Source of the DNA: CAZCZR01 sp964503455
Lineage (GTDB): Bacteria; Bacillota; Clostridia; UBA1381
Direction of reading: 5' to 3'
Length of the DNA: 14,629 nt
Assembly: GCA_964503455.1 (NCBI GenBank)
Contig: CAZCZR010000045.1
Span: forward strand, 1 to 14,629
A program made the translations under genes and the position numbers. Below are positions 7,472 through 14,580 of the stretch, piece by piece (position 1 is the stretch's first letter; every line of letters starts with the position of its first letter). The notes under the pieces are model-generated. The model made no database searches. It was not told the origin of the DNA and worked only from the letters and a program-made list of their open reading frames with translations.

Positions 7472-7515
7472 GGCAGTATCACATATTCCTCTCCGCCCCT
7501 CGGATGAGCGGGCAT
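7468..7515 (-). CDS. possible 15-codon coupling ORF upstream of trkA
   Basis: A short frame encodes MPAHPRGGEEYVILP. Its ATG follows GGAGG by 3 nt, and its TGA overlaps the trkA ATG as ATGA, the same arrangement used between trkA and trkH. It could serve only to bring ribosomes to trkA, whose own start has no well-placed ribosome site. No function of the peptide is implied. The Shine-Dalgarno spacing is short and the frame is small, so chance is a real alternative. Confidence 0.3.
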   Translation of the reverse strand: MPAHPRGGEEYVILP

Positions 7516-7572
7516 TTTCCTCCGTCCGAGCGCAAAACATTTATCCCTCAAGGGCCCGCCCGTGCGCCGGTT

Positions 7573-8991
7573 TCAGCACCCGGTAGCCACGCTGTTTCTG
7601 CTTTTCTTCGCTTTATACATAAGCGTATCCGCTTCCTTGAACAGGTTCTCGACAACGCCTTCTCTGTAAAGTCCGCCTATGCTTGCGGTCAGCTTCACCT
7701 CCGGAAAACCATCGATCACCGTTTTTTCAACGCTGCTTCTTATATTATTCAATATACTTTCAAAATGCTCTCTTGCGATAAAGCTTTTGAAGCCGACAAC
7801 GAACTCGTCTCCGCCGTAGCGCACCACATCGCCCAGACTGCCGGCATTTTCTATAAGCACCTTCGCCATAGCTTCTATCGCAAGATCTCCGGCAACGTGT
7901 CCGTAATTATCGTTTATCGTCTTTAAATGGTCGAGATCTATGACGGCGAGAGCCTTGACCTTGTCCTTTGACAGCTTATCCTCATAGTACTGACGGTTGA
8001 ACATACCGTCCACAATGCCGGAATAAAACTTCTTCAGCCGCCTTAGCGCTATGATGTACACGAACGCGACTATCGACAATGACACCAGAAGCGACACTAT
8101 AACGCCCATCATAATTATTATGAACCGTCTTGTCTGCGCCGCAAATACCGAGGTTTCGACAGAGTTGACAAACATCCAGTTGGAATCCTCTATTTGCTTG
8201 ACCGACACATATTTTTGCACTCCGGCAGCGCTTATATATGTAAATTCAATATCGGATTTATTGTTTATGCTTTCCTTTACTTCCTCTTTCGTTATGCCCT
8301 TGACTTCCCCCTCGTTAACAAGGTCGAAAAAGTTTGTCTGCTCCTCCGTTTCAATGATACTCATCGGATTTATGATATAAAAGCCGTCGCGGTTTATGAT
8401 ATTGCTTTGTCCCTTTCCGTCGAAGCTTGTGATGCGCAGCTTATTCTGTATCGCGGCTATATCGCTCACCGCCGCCATGCCCACAAATTTCGCCGAGCCG
8501 ATCTGCATCCCGTCATCGCCGAAGCTCAGACCGTACATAAGGTACTCCCGATCCATTTCCTTGTGGCTGCCGTCGTCCTCATAACGGTAAACGAACTTGT
8601 CGCCTCCCTTTTCAAAATACGGCAAAAAGCTGTTTTCCGCGCTGCTGTATTCGGTGCCGCCGTCGGCGTAGAGATTTCCTTCGGCGTCCATCATATAAAT
8701 ATGCTCAAACCGTCCGGCATCCACCTTTGTGCTTAGCTTCCTCTGAAGGCTTTCAATGTCCGAAGCATTCTCGATCTGAAGCTCCGCGCATATGGCGTTC
8801 ATCGCATTCCACTGCTCGGATACATATTCTCTTATACTCTTCTGGTCATGGTCGCATATTTCGTTTATACTCTGCACGGTGATATTTCTTACAGTATAGC
8901 TGAGTATATCGTATGCTCCCGTAATAAGAACGGTCATAAGAAACACAAATATGATTATCGGCATGAGAATTTTTTTATTATTTAACAGCAT
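7573..8991 (-). CDS. membrane-anchored Cache-GGDEF diguanylate cyclase
   Basis: A 472-residue receptor that should make the second messenger cyclic di-GMP in response to an extracellular signal. A transmembrane helix (about 8-30) is followed by an extracytoplasmic region (about 35-285) resembling a double Cache domain, with the sensor-fold segments FEHIYMMDAEGNLYADG and INRDGFYIINP. A second helix (about 290-315) leads to a GGDEF domain: DLDHLKTIND (352-361, metal and substrate residues), RYGGDEF (391-397, intact active site) and SIGG (437-440). The inhibitory site RxxD is missing, with Ser385 where the Arg should be, so product inhibition through that site is not expected. No EAL or HD-GYP domain is present. 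The start has GGAGGG close upstream. It precedes trkA by about 100 nt without a clear terminator, but a functional link is not shown. The ligand is unknown. Confidence 0.9.
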   Translation of the reverse strand: MLLNNKKILMPIIIFVFLMTVLITGAYDILSYTVRNITVQSINEICDHDQKSIREYVSEQWNAMNAICAELQIENASDIESLQRKLSTKVDAGRFEHIYMMDAEGNLYADGGTEYSSAENSFLPYFEKGGDKFVYRYEDDGSHKEMDREYLMYGLSFGDDGMQIGSAKFVGMAAVSDIAAIQNKLRITSFDGKGQSNIINRDGFYIINPMSIIETEEQTNFFDLVNEGEVKGITKEEVKESINNKSDIEFTYISAAGVQKYVSVKQIEDSNWMFVNSVETSVFAAQTRRFIIIMMGVIVSLLVSLSIVAFVYIIALRRLKKFYSGIVDGMFNRQYYEDKLSKDKVKALAVIDLDHLKTINDNYGHVAGDLAIEAMAKVLIENAGSLGDVVRYGGDEFVVGFKSFIAREHFESILNNIRSSVEKTVIDGFPEVKLTASIGGLYREGVVENLFKEADTLMYKAKKSRNSVATGC

Positions 8992-9033
8992 TGCCTTCCC
9001 TCCGGATGTTTATTGTAATCTCTCTATTTTTTT

Positions 9034-9062
9034 ATTATAACACATTTTTCTTCAAAAATAAA
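9034..9062 (-). promoter_or_regulatory. probable extended -10 promoter of the diguanylate cyclase gene
   Basis: On the minus strand TATAAT (9034-9039) is preceded by TGT, giving an extended -10; a weak -35 TTTATT (9057-9062) lies 17 nt upstream. Transcription would start near 9027, about 36 nt before the cyclase ATG. The -35 overlaps one arm of an inverted repeat at 9060-9114. Confidence 0.65.
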
Positions 9063-9114
9063 GTGTATAAATCAATATATTCATAAAAATATAAGACCTG
9101 TTTTTATGCACTTT
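9060..9114 (-). terminator. AT-rich inverted repeat after rmuC, possible terminator
   Basis: Arms AAAGTGTATAAA (9060-9071) and TTTATGCACTTT (9103-9114) pair at 11 of 12 positions around a 31-nt loop that itself contains a small AT stem. On the minus strand the distal arm is followed by ATTTTTG. It may end the galU-rmuC transcript. The long loop and low GC make it weak, and an operator role for the cyclase promoter it touches is an alternative. Confidence 0.4.
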
Positions 9115-9181
9115 TCTAAATAAGATGTCTTTTATTCCGACAAAACTCGACGTCCGTGGCATCCCACAAGGCGTATTTTGC

Positions 9182-10231
9182 TTACAGATCCTTAAGCTTT
9201 TTCTGTATGGCGCGCGTTCTTGCTCCCGCAAGCTTTTCAAGCTCGTCCTCCGCCTGAGATAATCTCTGCCTTACATTCTCAAGCCCCGAGGCGAACTTGT
9301 CAAATTCATCCTTCACTCCCGCAAGCGTCTCCCATACCTCCGCCGACCGCTTTTCAAGCCTTATTGTGCGAAAACACATCTCAAGGCTCTGCAAAAGCGC
9401 CGCCATCGTGGACGGTCCGGCAATGCTTACGTGATACGCGCTCCACAGCTTCTCTATCATTCCGCGTCTGACCGCCTCGGTATACAATCCCTCCGTAGGC
9501 AGAAACATCACCGCGAAATCCGTAGTATACGGCGGGCAGATATACTTTGAGGCAATATCCTTTGCAAAGCCTTTTATCCGCGATTCAAGCATCTTTCCCG
9601 CGTTTTCCGTTTTTTCCCTGTCGCCGCTTTCGTAAGCGTCAGAAAGAGCGTAGTAAGCATCGAGAGGGAACTTTGAATCTATCGGCAGATACAGCGTTTT
9701 TCCGTCATCGGACGGGAGCTTCAGCGCAAATTCAACAGCCTGTCTGCTTCCGGGAACTACCGAAACATTCTCGTCATACTGCTCGGCGGGCATTATCTCT
9801 TCCATTATCGAACCCAGACGCATCTCGCCGATGATCCCGCGCGTTTTTACGTTGGCAAGCACTTTCTTCAAATCACCCACATCGGAAGCAAGGTTTTTCA
9901 TCTCGCCCATGCCGGCGTACATATTTTCAAGCTGCTCGTTTATCGCCCCGAATGACCGCACAAGCTTCTCGTCAAGGGCGGTGTGCAGCTTTTTATTGAC
10001 AACGTCCTCAATATCGTCAAGGCGCTTGCCCGTATCGCGCTGGATAAAGGCAAGACGGCGCTCCACGGTTTCGCGCACATTTTCAAGCCGCTGCTCCCAA
10101 GCCGCGGAATCTGCCTCCATGCGCCGCTCCATACGATCCATCGCGCCGTTCATATTCTTTGTAAAATACACCATCACTGCCGCGATCGCGGCCACTGCCA
10201 CCGCGACGGCAATTATTATCATGACCTGCAT
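9182..10231 (-). CDS. rmuC: RmuC family DNA recombination protein
   Basis: RmuC proteins limit inversions and other rearrangements at short inverted repeats in E. coli and carry a restriction-endonuclease-like fold; the biochemical activity is still poorly defined. This 349-residue version has an N-terminal transmembrane anchor (about 4-23), a coiled-coil region (about 28-125) and the conserved core: VKTRGIIGEMRLGSIMEEI (128-146), YLPIDSKFPLDAY (181-193, the Asp and Lys of the nuclease-like centre), DFAVMFLPTEGLY (238-250) and AGPSTMAALLQSLEM (271-285). A second helical region follows at 300-349. It starts 12 nt after galU, with GGTG about 8 nt before the ATG, so it is co-transcribed with galU. 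The function of that pairing is not evident. Confidence 0.93.
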   Translation of the reverse strand: MQVMIIIAVAVAVAAIAAVMVYFTKNMNGAMDRMERRMEADSAAWEQRLENVRETVERRLAFIQRDTGKRLDDIEDVVNKKLHTALDEKLVRSFGAINEQLENMYAGMGEMKNLASDVGDLKKVLANVKTRGIIGEMRLGSIMEEIMPAEQYDENVSVVPGSRQAVEFALKLPSDDGKTLYLPIDSKFPLDAYYALSDAYESGDREKTENAGKMLESRIKGFAKDIASKYICPPYTTDFAVMFLPTEGLYTEAVRRGMIEKLWSAYHVSIAGPSTMAALLQSLEMCFRTIRLEKRSAEVWETLAGVKDEFDKFASGLENVRQRLSQAEDELEKLAGARTRAIQKKLKDL

Positions 10232-10243
10232 ATCTTTTCACCG

Positions 10244-11119
10244 TTACAGCTCGAGTCCGCGCAGATACGCCGAAAACTCGTCTTTTAGATCCTCTCTTTT
10301 AAGCGCGAAATCAACCGTCGCGCGCAAATAACCCAGCTTGTCGCCTATGTCGTAGCGCGTACCCTCAAAATCATACGCGTACACGCTTTGAACATCCATC
10401 AGCTTAACAATGGCATCCGTCAGCTGGATCTCTCCGCCCGCGCCTTTGCCCGTGCGCTTCAAAAAACCGAATATTTCTGGAGTCAGGACATATCTTCCGA
10501 GAGCGGCTATGTCTGTTTTCGCCTCTTCCCGACTCGGCTTCTCTATCATGCCCGACGCCCTGTAAAGCCTGTCCGACAGCTTTTCGCCGGACACTATTCC
10601 GTATTTGGACACATTGTCAAATCCCACTCTCTGCACGCCAAGCACCGCAGAGCCTGTCCGTTCATACACGTCAAGCAGCTGGGCAAGACACGGCTTTTTG
10701 TCATTCACTATCAGATCATCGCCCAGAAGCACCGCGAACGGCTCTCCCGCCGCAAAGCTCTCGGCGCAAAGCACGGCATGACCCAAGCCCTTCTGCTCCG
10801 CCTGACGCACAAACTGTATATTCGCAACTGACGACGCTTCCCTGCACAGAGCAAGCAGCTCCTCTTTTCCGTCGCGTTCCAAAACGCTTTCAAGCTCATA
10901 CGACTTGTCAAAATGGTTTATAACCGCGTCTTTTCCCCGTGAAACTATCAAAAGGACGTCGGTTATGCCGGATGCGCTAGCCTCCTCGATTATATATTGA
11001 ATCGTAGGCTTGTCTATTATCGGCAGCATTTCCTTCGGCACGGCTTTCGTGGCGGGAAGAAATCTCGTCCCAAAACCCGCGGCGGGAATCACCGCTTTTG
11101 TTATCTTCACATTTTTCAT
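10244..11119 (-). CDS. galU: UTP-glucose-1-phosphate uridylyltransferase
   Basis: This cytoplasmic enzyme makes UDP-glucose from UTP and glucose-1-phosphate, feeding cell-wall glycopolymers, glycolipids, capsule and galactose metabolism. The 291-residue product has the nucleotide loop GFGTRFLPATKAVPKEMLPI (15-34), GLGHAV (111-116), the metal-binding LLGDD (131-135), EKP (193-195), GEIQLTDA (229-236) and YDIGDKLGY (256-264), all diagnostic of GalU rather than of dTDP-glucose (RmlA) enzymes. The ATG has GGAG 10 nt upstream, slightly far. It is first in the galU-rmuC unit and is read leftward from a promoter that is interleaved with the metF promoter. Confidence 0.96.
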   Translation of the reverse strand: MKNVKITKAVIPAAGFGTRFLPATKAVPKEMLPIIDKPTIQYIIEEASASGITDVLLIVSRGKDAVINHFDKSYELESVLERDGKEELLALCREASSVANIQFVRQAEQKGLGHAVLCAESFAAGEPFAVLLGDDLIVNDKKPCLAQLLDVYERTGSAVLGVQRVGFDNVSKYGIVSGEKLSDRLYRASGMIEKPSREEAKTDIAALGRYVLTPEIFGFLKRTGKGAGGEIQLTDAIVKLMDVQSVYAYDFEGTRYDIGDKLGYLRATVDFALKREDLKDEFSAYLRGLEL

Positions 11120-11153
11120 ATGCGTTAATCTCCAATTTTATATAATTTTACTA

Positions 11154-11182
11154 TTGCCATTATATCAAAAATATTATATAAT
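11154..11182 (+). promoter_or_regulatory. metF promoter, face to face with galU promoter
   Basis: On the plus strand TTGCCA (11154-11159) and TATAAT (11177-11182) are separated by 17 nt. Transcription should start near 11189, giving a metF leader of about 70 nt. Each hexamer shares bases with a hexamer of the galU promoter, so RNA polymerase cannot occupy both at once. Confidence 0.75.
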
Positions 11183-11187
11183 AACAA
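11159..11187 (-). promoter_or_regulatory. galU promoter
   Basis: On the minus strand TTGTTA (11182-11187) and TATAAT (11159-11164) are separated by 17 nt; TGA directly before the -10 makes it extended. Transcription should start near 11152, giving a galU leader of about 32 nt. Its two boxes coincide with those of the opposing metF promoter. Confidence 0.8.
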
Positions 11188-11191
11188 TAGG

Positions 11192-11224
11192 ATTTTCAAA
11201 ATTTTTTAAAAATATTTTGAAAAT
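11192..11224 (+). repeat. perfect 11-bp inverted repeat in the metF leader
   Basis: ATTTTCAAAAT (11192-11202) and ATTTTGAAAAT (11214-11224) are perfect inverted repeats around an 11-nt AT spacer containing TTTTTAAAAA. It begins about 3 nt after the predicted metF transcription start, so it could be a dyad operator or a 5' stabilising hairpin. It is not a terminator for galU, which runs the other way, and not a recognisable SAM or cobalamin riboswitch: the leader is too short. Confidence 0.55.
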
Positions 11225-11258
11225 GTCAAATATTACACTATGTTTGGAGGAAAAACAG

Positions 11259-12125
11259 TTGTATATAAAAAATATTCTCAAAAACAAACCCGTCTCCCTC
11301 TCGCTTGAGGTGTTTCCGCCGAAAACATCGGCAGGTCTTGACAGTGTGAAATCCGTCCTTGACGCGATGTGCGCTCTGCCGATAGATTACGTAAGCGTAA
11401 CCTACGGCGCGGGCGGCTCAAACTCAAAAAACACCAACGCATTGGCGGATCATCTGAAAAACGGACTCGGCACAGAAGCGCTTGCCCACCTGACCTGCAT
11501 CGGCGTGTCAAAGGATGATATACGCGCTTCTCTTGAAGAGCTGCGCTCAACCGGCATAGAAAATATACTCGCTCTGCGCGGGGATAAGCCGGCAGGCTCC
11601 GATATGGCAGCCGGCGACTACGCTCACGCCTCGGATCTTACGGCGGCGATAAAGGAGTTCGGCGGCTTCTGCGTCGGCGGCGCTTGCTACCCTGAATGTC
11701 ACCCCGACTCAAAGGATTTTGACGATGATATAGAGGGACTTAAAAAGAAAGCCGCCGCCGGATGCGATTTTTTGGTGACGCAGATGTTTTTCGACAACGG
11801 CGTTTTCTATGACTTCCGCGACAAGGCTGTGTCAAAGGGCATAAACATACCTATCATCGCCGGCATAATGCCCCTTACCAATATAAATCAGATCGAGCGT
11901 ATGTGCGTGCTTTCCGGCGGAGCTACCATGCCTTCGGGATTTACCAAGATAATCGCAAAGTTCGCCGATAATCCGGCGGCGCTTAAACAGGCGGGCATCA
12001 CCTATGCCATTAACCAGATAACCGACCTTATAGCCAATGACGTCAGCGGCATACACATCTATACCATGAACAGACCCGATGTCGCCGCCAAAATAGTCGA
12101 TTATGTAGAGGCACTCGTCAGATAA
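11259..12125 (+). CDS. metF: 5,10-methylenetetrahydrofolate reductase
   Basis: MetF reduces 5,10-methylene-THF to 5-methyl-THF, the methyl donor used by MetH. The 288-residue product has the usual length for a bacterial flavin-binding MetF. It shows EVFPPK (17-22, with the catalytic Glu17), VTYGAGGS (47-54), LALRGD (104-109, Asp near the flavin), GGACYPE (140-146), QMFFD (175-179), GIMPL (202-206) and GIHIYTMN (264-271). The start is taken as TTG at 11259 because a strong GGAGG (11246-11250) lies 8 nt upstream and the protein then begins where the family does; the in-frame ATG at 11223 has no ribosome site, and the ATG at 11010 lies inside galU upstream of the promoter. metH follows 25 nt later in the same operon. 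Confidence 0.95.
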   Translation: MYIKNILKNKPVSLSLEVFPPKTSAGLDSVKSVLDAMCALPIDYVSVTYGAGGSNSKNTNALADHLKNGLGTEALAHLTCIGVSKDDIRASLEELRSTGIENILALRGDKPAGSDMAAGDYAHASDLTAAIKEFGGFCVGGACYPECHPDSKDFDDDIEGLKKKAAAGCDFLVTQMFFDNGVFYDFRDKAVSKGINIPIIAGIMPLTNINQIERMCVLSGGATMPSGFTKIIAKFADNPAALKQAGITYAINQITDLIANDVSGIHIYTMNRPDVAAKIVDYVEALVR

Positions 12126-12150
12126 AAAATATTTAAGAGGATGACAACAC

Positions 12151-14577
12151 ATGACTGATATAAGAAATCTTCTCGGGAAGCGTATGCTTTTCTTTGACGG
12201 CGGAATGGGTACCATGCTGCAGAAAAACGGCATGAAGGGCGGCGATATTCCTGAGCTTGCAAGCCTGTCGCGTCCGGAGCTTATCGCCTCCGTGCATGAG
12301 GAGTATCTCGCCGCGGGCGCGGATATTGTAACGACCAATACCTTCGGGGCAAATCCCTTCAAGGAAGCTTCCTTCGGGGTAAGCCTTGAAACCGTGATAA
12401 GCGCCGCCTGCGCCATTGCGAAAAGCGCCTGCGAAAAGTATTCCTCGCCCGAAAAGCCGCGCTTTACCGCCTTTGATATGGGCCCATCGGGAAAGCTTTT
12501 GGAGCCTCTGGGAAACGTGTCCTTTGACGAGGCATACGCCGCCTTCGCGCGCACAGCAAAAGCCGCCGAAAGCTGCGGAGCGGATCTGGTGATAATAGAA
12601 ACCATGTCCGACATAGCGGAAGCACGCGCAGCCGTGCTTGCCGTAAAGGAAAATACGTCCCTTCCGGTATTTTGCACCATGACGCTTGACGAAAGCGGCA
12701 AGACGCTTACCGGCAGCGATGTTGTTATAATCTCCGCCGTGCTTGAAGGTCTCGGCGCGGACTGTATCGGCATAAACTGCGGTCTTGGCCCTGACAAGAT
12801 AGCTCCCATGGCGCAAAAGCTTCAGGAATACGCCTCTGTACCCGTAATGGCGCAGCCGAATGCCGGTCTGCCTGTGATACGCGGGGGCAAAACGTGCTAT
12901 GACATTGACCCGAAGCAGTTCGCGGCTCATATGGAAAAGATCGCAAAGGCGGGCGCAAGCGTTCTCGGCGGCTGCTGCGGCACGACTCCGGAGCATATAG
13001 CCGAATGTGTGCGCCGGTGCGGCGGCTACGCGCCCTCGGTGCGGAAAAAAAGCTTTACCGTCGTAACATCTTACTCCGAAGCCGTATTCCTTGACGATCG
13101 CCCGGTGATCATTGGCGAGCGCATCAATCCCACGGGCAAAAAGAAATTCAAGGAGGCTCTGCGCCAAAACGACATCGGCTACATTTTAAACGAGGCTCTC
13201 AAACAGGAGGACGCCGGCGCGCATATCCTTGACGTAAATGTCGGACTGCCCGAAATAGACGAGGGACAGATGATGAGCGCCGCCGTTAAAGCCATTTCCT
13301 CTACGGTGACTCTGCCGCTGCAGATAGACAGCTCGGAGCCTGACGTTATCGAGCGTGCGCTTCGCATATACAACGGCAAGGCAATGATAAATTCCGTAAA
13401 CGGCAAGCGCGAAACTATGGAGGCGGTGTTCCCTCTTGTAAAGAAGTACGGCGGCGTTATAGTCGGTCTTGCGCTTGATGAGGACGGCATACCGCCTACG
13501 GCGGAGGGACGGCTTGCTGTGGCGGAAAAAATCGTAAAAACCGCCGAAAGCTACGGCATCGACCGCCGCGATATCGTTATAGACGCACTGACCCTTACCA
13601 TATCCGCTCAGCAGAAGGAATCCGCCGAAACCATTAAGGCGGTACGGCTTATAAAGGAACGTCTGGGCGTAAAGACTATTCTGGGCGTGTCAAACGTGTC
13701 GTTCGGACTTCCGAGGCGGGAGCTTGTGACCTCGGCGTTTTTTGCCCTCGCGCTTGACAGCGGCCTTGACGCGTGCATTATAAACCCCTGCGCCGACGCC
13801 GTTATGGACACATACCGCGCTTACCGCGCTTTGTCCGGCATAGACGAAAACTGCGCCGACTATATCGCCGCTTACACCGGCACAAAGGCGCGCACTGTCG
13901 TCGAGCGGAGCGAAACAGCTCCATCAAGCGGCGGGGCGGCGGATAAAAACGCTCTTTTTAATATGATAGTCAAGGGACTTAAGGACAGCTCATACGCAGA
14001 AACCGTCAGCCTTTTAAAAACGCATGAGCCTATGGAGATCATAGACGGAACGCTTATACCGGCGCTTGACGCCGTGGGCAGCGCTTTTGAAAAAGGCACT
14101 ATGTTCCTGCCGCAGCTGATGATGAGCGCCGAGACCGTCAGCCGCTCATTTGACGCGGTGCGCGAATACCTTGAAGCTACCGGCGCAAAGGGCGAACCGA
14201 AGGGCAGAATCCTTGTTGCGACTGTGAAGGGCGATATACACGATATAGGAAAGAATATCGTCAGGGTGCTTTTGGAAAACTACGGCTACGACGTTACCGA
14301 TCTCGGCAAGGACGTGCCGCCGGAGCTTATCGTGGAAACTCTGCGCGAAAAGGATATACATCTGTGCGGACTGTCCGCGCTTATGACTACCACCGTCGTG
14401 AGCATGGAGGAAACCATAAAAGCAATCCGCGCGGCGGGACTTGATGTGAAAATATGGGTCGGCGGGGCGGTGCTTACACAGGAGTACGCCGATATGATCG
14501 GCGCGGACGCGTATACCAAGGACGCGCTTGCGTCGGTGAACTACGCAAATAAATTTTTCGGTCATACAGGAGGTTAA
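12151..14577 (+). CDS. metH: cobalamin-dependent methionine synthase without reactivation domain
   Basis: MetH moves a methyl group from 5-methyl-THF to homocysteine through enzyme-bound cobalamin. The 808 residues contain: a homocysteine domain (about 1-295) with DGGMGT (16-21) and the zinc cysteines Cys210 and Cys275-Cys276 in GGCCGT; a pterin domain (about 315-570) with GERINPTGK (322-330) and QIDSSEP (391-397); a helical cap (about 600-680); and the B12 domain (about 685-805) with DIHDIGKN (695-702), His697 being the cobalt ligand. The protein ends there, whereas E. coli MetH (over 1200 residues) continues into an AdoMet-dependent reactivation domain. In many Clostridia that function is a separate protein; none is seen nearby. 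The ATG has AGAGG 10 nt upstream. metF precedes and a probable nfo follows, 3 nt away. Confidence 0.95.
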   Translation: MTDIRNLLGKRMLFFDGGMGTMLQKNGMKGGDIPELASLSRPELIASVHEEYLAAGADIVTTNTFGANPFKEASFGVSLETVISAACAIAKSACEKYSSPEKPRFTAFDMGPSGKLLEPLGNVSFDEAYAAFARTAKAAESCGADLVIIETMSDIAEARAAVLAVKENTSLPVFCTMTLDESGKTLTGSDVVIISAVLEGLGADCIGINCGLGPDKIAPMAQKLQEYASVPVMAQPNAGLPVIRGGKTCYDIDPKQFAAHMEKIAKAGASVLGGCCGTTPEHIAECVRRCGGYAPSVRKKSFTVVTSYSEAVFLDDRPVIIGERINPTGKKKFKEALRQNDIGYILNEALKQEDAGAHILDVNVGLPEIDEGQMMSAAVKAISSTVTLPLQIDSSEPDVIERALRIYNGKAMINSVNGKRETMEAVFPLVKKYGGVIVGLALDEDGIPPTAEGRLAVAEKIVKTAESYGIDRRDIVIDALTLTISAQQKESAETIKAVRLIKERLGVKTILGVSNVSFGLPRRELVTSAFFALALDSGLDACIINPCADAVMDTYRAYRALSGIDENCADYIAAYTGTKARTVVERSETAPSSGGAADKNALFNMIVKGLKDSSYAETVSLLKTHEPMEIIDGTLIPALDAVGSAFEKGTMFLPQLMMSAETVSRSFDAVREYLEATGAKGEPKGRILVATVKGDIHDIGKNIVRVLLENYGYDVTDLGKDVPPELIVETLREKDIHLCGLSALMTTTVVSMEETIKAIRAAGLDVKIWVGGAVLTQEYADMIGADAYTKDALASVNYANKFFGHTGG

Positions 14578-14580
14578 ATT

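Larger units (their letters stand above)
11151..11190. repeat. interrupted palindrome spanning both promoters
   Basis: The arms CTATTG (11151-11156) with CAATAG (11185-11190), and ATTATAT (11159-11165) with ATATAAT (11176-11182), share one symmetry centre at 11170.5. The inner arms are the two -10 regions, so part of the symmetry follows from the promoters; the outer CTATTG/CAATAG pair lies partly outside and could be an operator. Confidence 0.6.

Noticed and set aside
9052..9240. 62-codon minus-strand frame after rmuC
   Set aside because: It starts inside rmuC in another frame, runs into AT-rich intergenic DNA and has no recognisable sequence.
11126..11258. Search for a SAM, T-box or cobalamin riboswitch before metF
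   Set aside because: Only about 70 nt separate the predicted start from the start codon and no conserved riboswitch core was recognised.
11832..12809. 325-codon minus-strand frame opposite metF and metH
   Set aside because: Antisense to two real genes, with serine- and proline-rich low-information sequence typical of a shadow frame.
12133..13167. 344-codon minus-strand frame opposite metH
   Set aside because: It lies wholly antisense to a conserved metH, its product has no recognisable family features and is rich in Arg, His and Gly as expected of a GC-skewed shadow frame; no ribosome site or promoter supports it.
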